48,639 bases of DNA, taken from NCBI GenBank assembly GCA_016213435.1, contig JACRAL010000168.1, positions 1-48,639 of the forward strand. Direction: 5' to 3'. This DNA is from Bacteroidota bacterium. Lineage in GTDB: Bacteria; Bacteroidota; Bacteroidia; Palsa-948. Positions 17,570 through 25,160 of this stretch are shown piece after piece (positions within the stretch are counted from its first letter, which is position 1; every line of letters starts with the position of its first letter). The position numbers and the translations under genes are program-made. The notes under the pieces are model-generated. The model was not told the DNA's origin, searched no databases, and worked only from the letters and a program-made list of their open reading frames with translations.

Positions 17570-19024
17570 TTAGGGCTTGACTGCATCAACAATAAGCGAA
17601 GTATAATTTAACTTTCCATCTTTATTTCTGGCATCATATCTTCTTGAACGCCTTACATGACCGCCTTCATCTGTCCACTCAATAAAATGAAACTCTCCCT
17701 GCTCATCCCAATATTCCAATAAACTAACCTTAAAACCTACAGCTTCTAATCGCTGCTTCAATATTTTGTAATTATAAAGAATTTTATGATCATCTGCCCC
17801 CTCTCCGCTCCCTCCCGGTTTTACCCATTCAATATAATCCTTATTGGGGTTATATCCATCCGGAACTGCAATACGCAACACTCCGCCTCTTTTTAAAAAA
17901 TAAAAGCAATTCTTGTTTGCTTGTTCAGTATTAGTGTCAGAAAGATGTTCCCATACATGTTCTGCAACAATATTGTTAAGGCTCAGGAATTTTAAATATT
18001 TTTTCCATTCACTTGATTTTGTAATATCAAGTGAGTCTCTATCGGTACAAAACCATCCGTTTTCAAAGCAAAATTTACCTGCACCAATATTAAATTTTCT
18101 CACCGGAGAAAACAGCAATTTAAAGAAGACGCTATTCGATATTCTAAATAAGATAGCATCCTTTTTCATTTTCATCCTGAAAGGTATATTGTATTTTTTA
18201 AAGATGCTTTCAATTTGAACATACTTATCAAAGTTATTACGAGAATAATTCTTTGATATCCTGCCATCGGTTCTCAGAAAATAATTACACGCCTCTAGGG
18301 TAAAATGATATTTAAACTGATTAGGTATAGTTTTAAGATTCACAATTGCTTCAGGATCATCAGCTACGGATTTGTACAATAAGGGCTTATGCGAATAATC
18401 ATGATTCAAATGGATAACCTCCACTGATCCACTTAAATCAATTACCCTAAATCTATTAACTCTGGCATTATAAATCATCCAAAGATCCCAGCCCGGTCTA
18501 CCTATATAAAGCTCGGGCATTTTTTCAAAATTATATTGCCCTTTTGGAAAAACAAAAAAATCGCTTCCTGTAGGAGAATGTAGTTTAAAGGAGGAGGCAT
18601 ATTTACTAGTAAACCGCTTCTCCCATCCTTGCACAAACTCAATCTCCTCATTTACATCAACGTCTAATCGTTCACCAACCAGCAAGTATGCTCTTTTTAA
18701 TTTTTCATGAAGGAACTGTCCTCTTTCAAAAAAATTATTTGTCAGAATTATATCCGCATTAACATAACAACAAATTGAATGTTTGGCTATCTCATTTACA
18801 GCATTAAACATTTCATTTGCAAACGGAGCACCCGTAGATGTCAACCTAACCTGTTTAACTATTTTTAAAAGCGGATGTTCTCCTAGCTCCTCAACACCAT
18901 TACTTCTACCAAAAATGATTACCTCAGGTTGATAACTAGAATTCAGCCAACTGCGTATCGCATTTAATTGATTGACTCTATTGATTCCAACAAAATCTTT
19001 GGTGGTTGTAAATAAAGTAATCAT
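17570..19024 (-). CDS. Fusion of GT-A-like domain and class I methyltransferase
   Basis: A 484-residue protein. The N-terminal 250 residues have a GT-A-like layout (LFTTTKDFVGINRVNQLNAI, then PEVIIFGR, then CCYVNADIILTNNFF, where the D-x-D-like pair would sit, and GRPGWDLWMIYNARV). Residues about 310-484 are a SAM methyltransferase: FNIGAGKFCFENGWFCTD, NIVAEHVWEHLSDTN and FLKRGGVLRIAVPDGYNP, ending in YTSLIVDAVKP as in predicted SAM-dependent methyltransferases of LPS loci. Its ATG overlaps the FkbM stop (ATGA), so expression is coupled. The donor and the methylated position are unknown. It is the second glycosyltransferase-methyltransferase fusion in a row. Confidence 0.82.
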   Translation of the reverse strand: MITLFTTTKDFVGINRVNQLNAIRSWLNSSYQPEVIIFGRSNGVEELGEHPLLKIVKQVRLTSTGAPFANEMFNAVNEIAKHSICCYVNADIILTNNFFERGQFLHEKLKRAYLLVGERLDVDVNEEIEFVQGWEKRFTSKYASSFKLHSPTGSDFFVFPKGQYNFEKMPELYIGRPGWDLWMIYNARVNRFRVIDLSGSVEVIHLNHDYSHKPLLYKSVADDPEAIVNLKTIPNQFKYHFTLEACNYFLRTDGRISKNYSRNNFDKYVQIESIFKKYNIPFRMKMKKDAILFRISNSVFFKLLFSPVRKFNIGAGKFCFENGWFCTDRDSLDITKSSEWKKYLKFLSLNNIVAEHVWEHLSDTNTEQANKNCFYFLKRGGVLRIAVPDGYNPNKDYIEWVKPGGSGEGADDHKILYNYKILKQRLEAVGFKVSLLEYWDEQGEFHFIEWTDEGGHVRRSRRYDARNKDGKLNYTSLIVDAVKP

Positions 19025-19866
19025 CTTTGAATATTCTTATTAACATAAATAGCATCCCACTCATAAATTTTTTCATCCTGACGAATAGAAGGAATCATAT
19101 TGTATAATTCAAAATTATTATTACGCATAAATTCATCTATCTGGTAGTATTTAGGCGCACCAATATATAAATCATGATTTTGCATTTCAACAAGTACTAT
19201 GGCTGTTCTATTTAATGTTTCTACTCCTCCTTTCAAAACTTCAAGTTCATAGCCTTGTACATCCATCTTTAATATGCTCACATTCTTTTCTTGCGGAATA
19301 TCAACATCTAATTTACTCATCTGAACCTGTATTGTTCCTTCTTCTTTTAGATTTTTTTTCCAAAACTCATTCGTCAGATTCTTCTCTATATCCAATAAAG
19401 AAGAAGAGGTTACCCTTGCAGCAAGATGTATGTTAAGCGATTTTATTTCATTTCCAAGTGCCTTATTAATAATCTCAATAGCTGGATAACCTGCGGTTTC
19501 ACGCTTTAATATTTGAAATGTATCTGGAATAGGTTCAAAAGCATAAATCACCGAGGAGGGAAACGCTTTAGAAAAACGGATTGAAGTAATGCCCGATGCA
19601 GCGCCAACATCTAAAACTAAATTTTCAGATGGAAGATTAAAAAAACGAGCAAGTTCTATTGCTTTATCAATATGCTTATAGCCATCATTGAATACAGATG
19701 GGTACTTATCTGCTTCTTCGTACAACTCAGGAAAACTGCGGAGAAATAAATTAAAATCAAACTGATTGTTTTTTAAATCATAGCTCATCAAAGCAAAAAC
19801 ACCTTGCTTAATGGCATTGCTTTTATAAAAAAGATAGGTTATTATTTTTAATATCAATTTATTCAC
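19021..19866 (-). CDS. FkbM-family methyltransferase
   Basis: A 281-residue SAM-dependent O-methyltransferase of the FkbM family. The SAM motif is NLVLDVGAASGITSIRFSKAF (residues 82-102), followed by IYAFEPIPDTFQILKRE, then SILKMDVQGYELEVLKGG and IVLVEMQ, all in the family's normal order. The roughly 80-residue N-terminal lead is usual for members in polysaccharide loci. It overlaps both neighbours by 4 bp (ATGA arrangement), so its product is likely made in fixed ratio with theirs. Expected role: methylating a sugar hydroxyl of the surface glycan; the target sugar cannot be inferred. Confidence 0.9.
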   Translation of the reverse strand: MNKLILKIITYLFYKSNAIKQGVFALMSYDLKNNQFDFNLFLRSFPELYEEADKYPSVFNDGYKHIDKAIELARFFNLPSENLVLDVGAASGITSIRFSKAFPSSVIYAFEPIPDTFQILKRETAGYPAIEIINKALGNEIKSLNIHLAARVTSSSLLDIEKNLTNEFWKKNLKEEGTIQVQMSKLDVDIPQEKNVSILKMDVQGYELEVLKGGVETLNRTAIVLVEMQNHDLYIGAPKYYQIDEFMRNNNFELYNMIPSIRQDEKIYEWDAIYVNKNIQR

Positions 19867-20735
19867 GCTATGTTTTTTTGCAAAATCACTAATTGATGAT
19901 CTGAAGAAATTGCAGGAAGACCATTATATTGCTTTTTTAATATTTGTCGAATAAGTGAAATCCATTCCATTGAATCGCGTTTCGATTGATGCGTTTTAGA
20001 TGCGTATGTTAAGATAATCTGCTTTACAAAGAACCCAGTTAATTGATGAAAGTATTTTTTCGAGGGATAGATAACATGTTCGGGATAGTTGCAATACCAC
20101 CATCTTTCCCGTGAAAGCTTTGCCGCAAATGAATTTGGATTTCCTGTAAGTAAGATAAAAAGCCCTGAAGGCTTAAGTATATTACTAACGAAACTCAGAA
20201 AACCCTTAACATCATATAAGTGTTCAAAAACATCAAATGCCGTAACGATATCAAATGTTTCATTAACATCCCTGAAAGATTGAAAAGCTATATGTCCTTT
20301 TTGCTTCAATATCGTACAACTCTCTTTACAAATTTCCAACCCATAAGTTTGCATTTGAAAAGAAGAAGCAAAATCAAGAAACTCTCCTGTATTACATCCA
20401 ACATCAAGCAGTTTTTTATTTCTAAAAGATTTGTTTTTTTTAAAATAGTTAATCACAGCATCCGTCTTATCCGTTTCAAATGATTGATTTGCCCATCGCT
20501 TAGATCCCTCGCCAATAGAGTATAATTCTTCCGCAATTTGAGGTGGGATTGCGTTTTGAGTAAATGAAGATTGGCACAATTTGCATTCCCACAATTCAGG
20601 TTGTTGGGTAAGTTGAATTCTAATAGTTGACAAATAAAGTTCATTTGCATATTTCAAATCACCTGTTTTATAAATAGTTTTTGAACTACATAAAGGGCAA
20701 TGCTCTATGCGATAGTTGTTTTCTATTATTTTCAT
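19863..20735 (-). CDS. Methyltransferase with N-terminal zinc ribbon
   Basis: A 290-residue protein. C13/C16 (HCPLCSS) and C51/C54 (ECKLCQSSF) form a four-cysteine zinc ribbon, followed by a class I methyltransferase with LLDVGCNTGEFLDFA (109-123), DIVTAFDVFEHL and LKPSGLFILLTGN. The zinc-ribbon plus Methyltransf_23 arrangement is common in sugar C-methyltransferases and in many uncharacterised capsule-locus enzymes. No C-terminal C-methyltransferase domain is present, so an O-methyl role is at least as likely. It starts 7 bp after the cytidylyltransferase stop. Because it directly follows the phosphoramidate-type genes, it is a second candidate for methylating that group. Confidence 0.83.
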   Translation of the reverse strand: MKIIENNYRIEHCPLCSSKTIYKTGDLKYANELYLSTIRIQLTQQPELWECKLCQSSFTQNAIPPQIAEELYSIGEGSKRWANQSFETDKTDAVINYFKKNKSFRNKKLLDVGCNTGEFLDFASSFQMQTYGLEICKESCTILKQKGHIAFQSFRDVNETFDIVTAFDVFEHLYDVKGFLSFVSNILKPSGLFILLTGNPNSFAAKLSRERWWYCNYPEHVIYPSKKYFHQLTGFFVKQIILTYASKTHQSKRDSMEWISLIRQILKKQYNGLPAISSDHQLVILQKNIA

Positions 20736-20742
20736 GAATGAA

Positions 20743-21501
20743 TTAACCTATATTAATCTTATGGGTTTGATACGCTGTAATATCACTTATTGCATCTATT
20801 TCAAGCCACCCGCCTTCAATTAATACTGCTTTTACAGGAAGTAGCTGATCAATAATTCTCTGCAAAAATGTGGTCATATACATATTATTAAAATCCTTTC
20901 CGTCATATAATCTGTTTTTGTCCAGCAAGTGATAGAAGTCAATAATTTTTTTCAAAACTTTTTTTCTTATTTTTATTAACCCTATATACTGACCTTGAAT
21001 ATCGGAATAATTATTTGTCTTTTTTCCAAGTTCTATAATATTATATTGATTGTCAAGCTTAAGAGATTCAGCGTCATCCAACGGATTTTCCATTCTTAAT
21101 TTCCAGAGGTCCATCCATTTTTTATCCACCACTACAGAAACAGGCGATGTATCTGCTATTAATTTCAGAACAACAGATTTATTATAGATAATATCTGAAT
21201 AAGAAATAATAACATCATCATTCAATTCGGGTTCAGCACAAAAAAGAGAATACACCATGTTTGTTACAGCAAATTCGTTATTAGTGTAATACTTTATTTT
21301 TTGCGTAAGCAGATGATCTTGCAATACATCTATTTTATATCCTCCAACTATGCTAATTTCATTTATGCCGCAGCAATTTAAGGTTTCAAGACTTTTTCGA
21401 ACAAGTGTTTGCCCATTGTATTCAACCATACATTTAGGAACCGTATCCGTTAAAGGAGAAAGACGTGTTCCTCTGCCTGCAGCAAGAATAATTGCTTTCA
21501 T
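20743..21501 (-). CDS. LicC-like cytidylyltransferase, candidate CTP:phosphoglutamine cytidylyltransferase
   Basis: A 252-residue nucleotidyltransferase. The pyrophosphorylase signature, LAAGRGTRLSPLTDTVPK, runs from residue 6 to 23. VISYSDIIY supplies the metal aspartate, and the C terminus has GGWLEIDAISD. This is the LicC/sugar-nucleotidyltransferase type that activates small phosphorylated compounds with CTP. Length and context (4 bp after a glutamine-kinase-like gene, in an operon with an APS-kinase-like gene) match Cj1416 of Campylobacter jejuni, which makes CDP-L-glutamine from L-glutamine phosphate. That substrate is inferred; phosphocholine or a sugar phosphate remains possible, but no choline kinase or sugar kinase is nearby. 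Confidence 0.85.
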   Translation of the reverse strand: MKAIILAAGRGTRLSPLTDTVPKCMVEYNGQTLVRKSLETLNCCGINEISIVGGYKIDVLQDHLLTQKIKYYTNNEFAVTNMVYSLFCAEPELNDDVIISYSDIIYNKSVVLKLIADTSPVSVVVDKKWMDLWKLRMENPLDDAESLKLDNQYNIIELGKKTNNYSDIQGQYIGLIKIRKKVLKKIIDFYHLLDKNRLYDGKDFNNMYMTTFLQRIIDQLLPVKAVLIEGGWLEIDAISDITAYQTHKINIG

Positions 21502-21505
21502 AAAA

Positions 21506-23857
21506 TCAACTTATCATTCGGACTGTTCTATTTGAACAATCTAATTCAATTTGTTTTGCAGCACTCCAATTTAGGAAATTCTGTTCTCCACAACCGATCA
21601 CGGCAGGAATACCAAGCTCAGAACACCGGATAGACATATGGGAATTCGCTCCGCCATATTGAGTTACCAGTCCTGCAATATTTCTTGCAAATAAAAAATC
21701 ATAACCAGGATCAGCAGAACGAATAAAAACAATTTTATTTTCAAATGAGGACTTTGAAAATTTATTTTCAACCAATACTTCACCCGAGGCACTTTTTAAA
21801 GTAATAAAGTTTGGTTCATCGGTAGAAAGAAAAAAACTATATACATCCTCGGCACGGGATATGAGATGAGGAAGCTTGGCAGCAATTGTATATGAATATT
21901 TCTCTTTATTTATTTTAATATCACTTTCAAGCACTTCTTTCACCAAACGGTTATCTAACGAAGCATAAAAACCCTGAATTACTTTCACATCCACAAACGC
22001 CATATCCGCTTTTATAATTCCATTTTTCTTTCCCATTTCCTCAATCAAAGATAATACTTTGCTTAAAGATTTAGTAAATACGAATTTTGCATATTCGCGA
22101 TTTTCAATAGCACTTTTTATAAAAGCGAGCATCTCTTGGACAGAGAGTTTGAGTCCATTTTGTTTTATCAATTTCCCAATCGCGTTAATTTGCTTTTTAG
22201 AAAAATCAAAAGCGTCTTTTCCTGAAGCGCCTAACTCCGAAGAGAAATAATTTTTAAAATCTTCATCGTATCTAAGGGACATAATATCGTATGTGCCCGG
22301 TCGAAGGTGTCCGTATTTTTCAAGAAAATCCTTTTTCAAAATATTTCCTTGTTTTAATTTTCCAAGGTCCTCCGTTAATTTTTGCGTAATCGTATTTAAC
22401 GAATAATTGAACGACTGATAGTCTTCTTTTGAAATGATTCCTACATCAATTAATGAACGCAGGAATTGAGTAGCAATAAATGCCGAGCGTGCAATGCCTG
22501 CAAAAGGAAGCGTACCATACCTCTTGCAGTCTTCTATCAGCCAATATATTTTATCCACCAAAGAAAGATGGGATGAGAAAACCTGATCATATTTGGCACT
22601 AAGCAATTTTATTTTTTCTACATCTTTTTTATAATGTCCGAATTTGGGATTAATAATATTATTGGTTAGTTCTATCAATGATTTTTTAATCAATGTTATT
22701 TCCTGAACACTAAATCCGTGCTTTTTCAAATCCTGCAACTTATCTGAAAGATTAAAATAATAGCAAGAATGCACAATTTCAAATTCAACTTTATCGTGCA
22801 ATGCAGGCGAATGGGTAAGTTTATCCAAATAATAATTCACAAGCTTTTCAGCAATTCGCTCATTAAGCTGCTTAGGGATAAAAGAATTAAAATCGACCCT
22901 GACATCTATATAAGGTACTCCCAAAAACATGATCATTAAAGGATGCGACCTTAAATTTCTATAGCCATAATTATCCCGCTGATAAGCCCATATATTATCT
23001 GTAACAATTTCTTTATACAAAGAAACAGCGAGCTGTTTTGGTTTGATGCCTATTATTTCTGCCGGATTCCAATCGGGCATTACTCCAAACAAGGTCTTAT
23101 CTCCTAACAAGTTAGGATGTGGAGAAGAAAGTTTTTTTATTTTTTTAAATACACCCAATAAAGCATTTTGATAAGCTAACTCGCTGTAATTTTCTTTTCC
23201 TGCTTTAACTATGGGTCGGACTTGGAAAATAAATATTTCTTCTTTTTTATTTACAGCAAACTCAACATCGAGAAATGAGGAAGCAAAAAAAAACTCAATT
23301 TCTTTCAATGCAATGATCAATTTCTGCAAAAACAAAAGCGGTGCTTTAACAGGAGAATCTTTATATTGAATATATGTTTTCAGATGTCCATTATGCCCAC
23401 TGGTAACAATTGCGCTATCACTACCTTCGTTATAATTGATAATATAATAAGGCGCAAGAGTATCAGCATCGGCAGTGAAGGCAACACCAGCATAACAAAT
23501 ACCCGACAAGTGTTCCTGAACAAAAACCTGATCCTGTGGAATGATATTCTCGTAGGAATTAAAAACCTTTTCAATCGCATTTGAAATTTCAGAATCGCTT
23601 TCAGCTGAAATATTTCCTATAGAACTATATTTCCCGGCATTAGACAGATGAAGAGTATCCTCACTCAATGCAGAACTACGAATAATAAGTGAGCTACTTT
23701 TAATGGATTTCTTAATGGCATTTAAAATGGCGGTAGGATTGCTTTCCCATTCCTGCCAAGTGAATTTATAAAGAGGCAATACACGAAAGGACTTTGCGTT
23801 ATCGGATAAAACTTCTAATGTCTCCGCCTTTGTACCAAATACATTTTTTAATTTCAT
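21506..23857 (-). CDS. PEP-synthase-like phosphotransferase, candidate L-glutamine kinase
   Basis: A 783-residue enzyme. Residues 1 to about 220 are the PPDK/PEP-synthase ATP-grasp domain (R60 in RSSALSEDT, SNAGKYSS, DVEF at 197-200, QVRP at 212-215). A long unassigned helical region follows (about 230-690). The phosphohistidine swivel domain is at the extreme C terminus, with H740 in GGANSHMSIRCSELGIPAVIG. There is no PEP-binding barrel after it, so this is neither PEP synthase nor PPDK. ATP-grasp, central acceptor domain, then terminal swivel is the layout of C. jejuni glutamine kinase Cj1418 and of rifampin phosphotransferase. The cytidylyltransferase 4 bp downstream and the APS-kinase-like gene two genes upstream favour glutamine kinase. 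The acceptor remains inferred. Confidence 0.83.
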   Translation of the reverse strand: MKLKNVFGTKAETLEVLSDNAKSFRVLPLYKFTWQEWESNPTAILNAIKKSIKSSSLIIRSSALSEDTLHLSNAGKYSSIGNISAESDSEISNAIEKVFNSYENIIPQDQVFVQEHLSGICYAGVAFTADADTLAPYYIINYNEGSDSAIVTSGHNGHLKTYIQYKDSPVKAPLLFLQKLIIALKEIEFFFASSFLDVEFAVNKKEEIFIFQVRPIVKAGKENYSELAYQNALLGVFKKIKKLSSPHPNLLGDKTLFGVMPDWNPAEIIGIKPKQLAVSLYKEIVTDNIWAYQRDNYGYRNLRSHPLMIMFLGVPYIDVRVDFNSFIPKQLNERIAEKLVNYYLDKLTHSPALHDKVEFEIVHSCYYFNLSDKLQDLKKHGFSVQEITLIKKSLIELTNNIINPKFGHYKKDVEKIKLLSAKYDQVFSSHLSLVDKIYWLIEDCKRYGTLPFAGIARSAFIATQFLRSLIDVGIISKEDYQSFNYSLNTITQKLTEDLGKLKQGNILKKDFLEKYGHLRPGTYDIMSLRYDEDFKNYFSSELGASGKDAFDFSKKQINAIGKLIKQNGLKLSVQEMLAFIKSAIENREYAKFVFTKSLSKVLSLIEEMGKKNGIIKADMAFVDVKVIQGFYASLDNRLVKEVLESDIKINKEKYSYTIAAKLPHLISRAEDVYSFFLSTDEPNFITLKSASGEVLVENKFSKSSFENKIVFIRSADPGYDFLFARNIAGLVTQYGGANSHMSIRCSELGIPAVIGCGEQNFLNWSAAKQIELDCSNRTVRMIS

Positions 23858-23869
23858 TAATAAAAAAAA

Positions 23870-24646
23870 TTATTTTTTTATTGCTGTCCAGGCCCTAGAC
23901 TTATATGGAACAGAAATATCGGGAAGATTTTTTATTTCGCTTTCAATCATATTCAATATCTCTTTCCATTTTTCTGCACCTGCCTGTACCTGTATATCAT
24001 TTGTAGAATGCCATGCCCCCATGTATCTTTCTTTCGACATGGTAATATTATATTCCTCTTCAAGAAAAATAACATTTTTAAAATATCCAGATGCTATAAG
24101 TTTCTGGCTGAGATTTTCTGTAAAACCGGAAGAACCGGATGAAACTCTTTTAAGTGAGGGTACAATTTTCTGAATTTTAGATTCAATTCCAGAATGTAGT
24201 TCGCTTGACAAAATATTCCTTGGATTCCAGATAGCTGTAAAATATCCTCCACTTTTTAAAACCCTGTTAAATTCCGCCAACCCCTTATTAAAATCAACCC
24301 AATGAAAAGACGATCCCATTAACAGCCAATCTACTGAGCTTGAAATTAATGCTGTACTTTCTCCACTGCCTTTCTGCCATTTCACATTGCCTCTGTCTGC
24401 AACATACGACATACCTTCTTCTCTCATTGCATCGTTTGGCTCAATCGAAGTAAGAGACAATCCTAACTCCAAAAGATTCTCTGTTAGTTTGCCTGTTCCT
24501 GCTCCTACATCTGCAACAGCAAGCTCTTTATTTTTTTTTGAGACTTGACAAGTCAAATCGTTTAATATCATTCTCAATAAAGGAATGGAATATCCTGGCC
24601 TGTATTTATAGGCCTTTGCTAATGCGGTAAAATCTCCGTGCTGCAT
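23870..24646 (-). CDS. SAM methyltransferase in the phosphoramidate-type gene set
   Basis: A 258-residue class I methyltransferase. It shows AVADVGAGTGKLTENLLELG (residues 43-62) for SAM binding, SIEPNDAMREEG, WLLMGSSFHWVDFNKGL and VLKSGGYFTAIWNPRN. The FHWVD motif is typical of a subgroup related to trans-aconitate and ubiquinone-type methyltransferases. It lies between the APS-kinase-like and glutamine-kinase-like genes, 5 and 12 bp away. In C. jejuni the corresponding genes Cj1419 and Cj1420 are methyltransferases tied to the O-methyl group of the phosphoramidate. By position this one is the best candidate for that step here; ordinary sugar methylation is the alternative. Confidence 0.85.
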   Translation of the reverse strand: MQHGDFTALAKAYKYRPGYSIPLLRMILNDLTCQVSKKNKELAVADVGAGTGKLTENLLELGLSLTSIEPNDAMREEGMSYVADRGNVKWQKGSGESTALISSSVDWLLMGSSFHWVDFNKGLAEFNRVLKSGGYFTAIWNPRNILSSELHSGIESKIQKIVPSLKRVSSGSSGFTENLSQKLIASGYFKNVIFLEEEYNITMSKERYMGAWHSTNDIQVQAGAEKWKEILNMIESEIKNLPDISVPYKSRAWTAIKK

Positions 24647-24651
24647 ATTGC

Positions 24652-25155
24652 TTATTTTATTAATTGATATATTTTTTCTGCATTCAATTTAACTTCTTTC
24701 AAATTATTATTTTTAAACACCACTGCACCTTGAGGTTTATCAAAAGGAAGATCTATTCCTGTAACGTTTTTCATCTCTCCTTTTATTGCTAAGGAATATA
24801 ATCCTTTCTTGTTTCTCTTGATCAACTCCTGCATATCTACATCAATAAAAACCTCATAGTATTTTTTATTATGTTTTCGGTTGTATGTATGAATCTCCCT
24901 ATAAAGAGACATAGTAGAGCAAACCACATTAACACCCTGCGAAGTTAAGAAACTGCACAATCGCGCTATCCTCCAAGCATTCTTTTTTCTATCCTTTAAA
25001 TCGAAACCCAATTCATCCTGCATGATGCTTCTAAAATCGTCTCCATCTAAAAAGACAGAAGCAGGGTGCTTCTTTTTCATTTTACTATACACCTTTTTTG
25101 CAATGGTTGTTTTTCCTGAACCGGCTAACCCGGTTATCCATAATAGAAATGCCAT
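24652..25155 (-). CDS. APS-kinase-like kinase, candidate CDP-amidate kinase
   Basis: A 167-residue P-loop kinase of the CysC family: Walker A GLAGSGKTT (9-17), DGDDFR (37-42), LGFDLKDRKKNAWRIARL, KGLY (117-120) and GIDLPFDKP (133-141). Genuine APS kinases usually have FISPYR where this protein has TMSLYRE, a divergence in the substrate lid. No ATP sulfurylase gene occurs in the window to supply APS. In C. jejuni the same family member Cj1415 phosphorylates the ribose 3'-OH of cytidine diphosphoramidate. With a cytidylyltransferase and a glutamine-kinase-like gene in the same operon, that is my preferred reading. Production of PAPS for the adjacent sulfotransferase-fold protein is the main alternative. 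Confidence 0.85.
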   Translation of the reverse strand: MAFLLWITGLAGSGKTTIAKKVYSKMKKKHPASVFLDGDDFRSIMQDELGFDLKDRKKNAWRIARLCSFLTSQGVNVVCSTMSLYREIHTYNRKHNKKYYEVFIDVDMQELIKRNKKGLYSLAIKGEMKNVTGIDLPFDKPQGAVVFKNNNLKEVKLNAEKIYQLIK

Positions 25156-25160
25156 GGCGA

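Noticed and set aside
21506-23857. Reading the 783-aa protein as PEP synthase or pyruvate phosphate dikinase
   Set aside because: Those enzymes have a PEP/pyruvate-binding barrel after the phosphohistidine domain. Here the His domain is at the very C terminus, with only 43 residues after H740.
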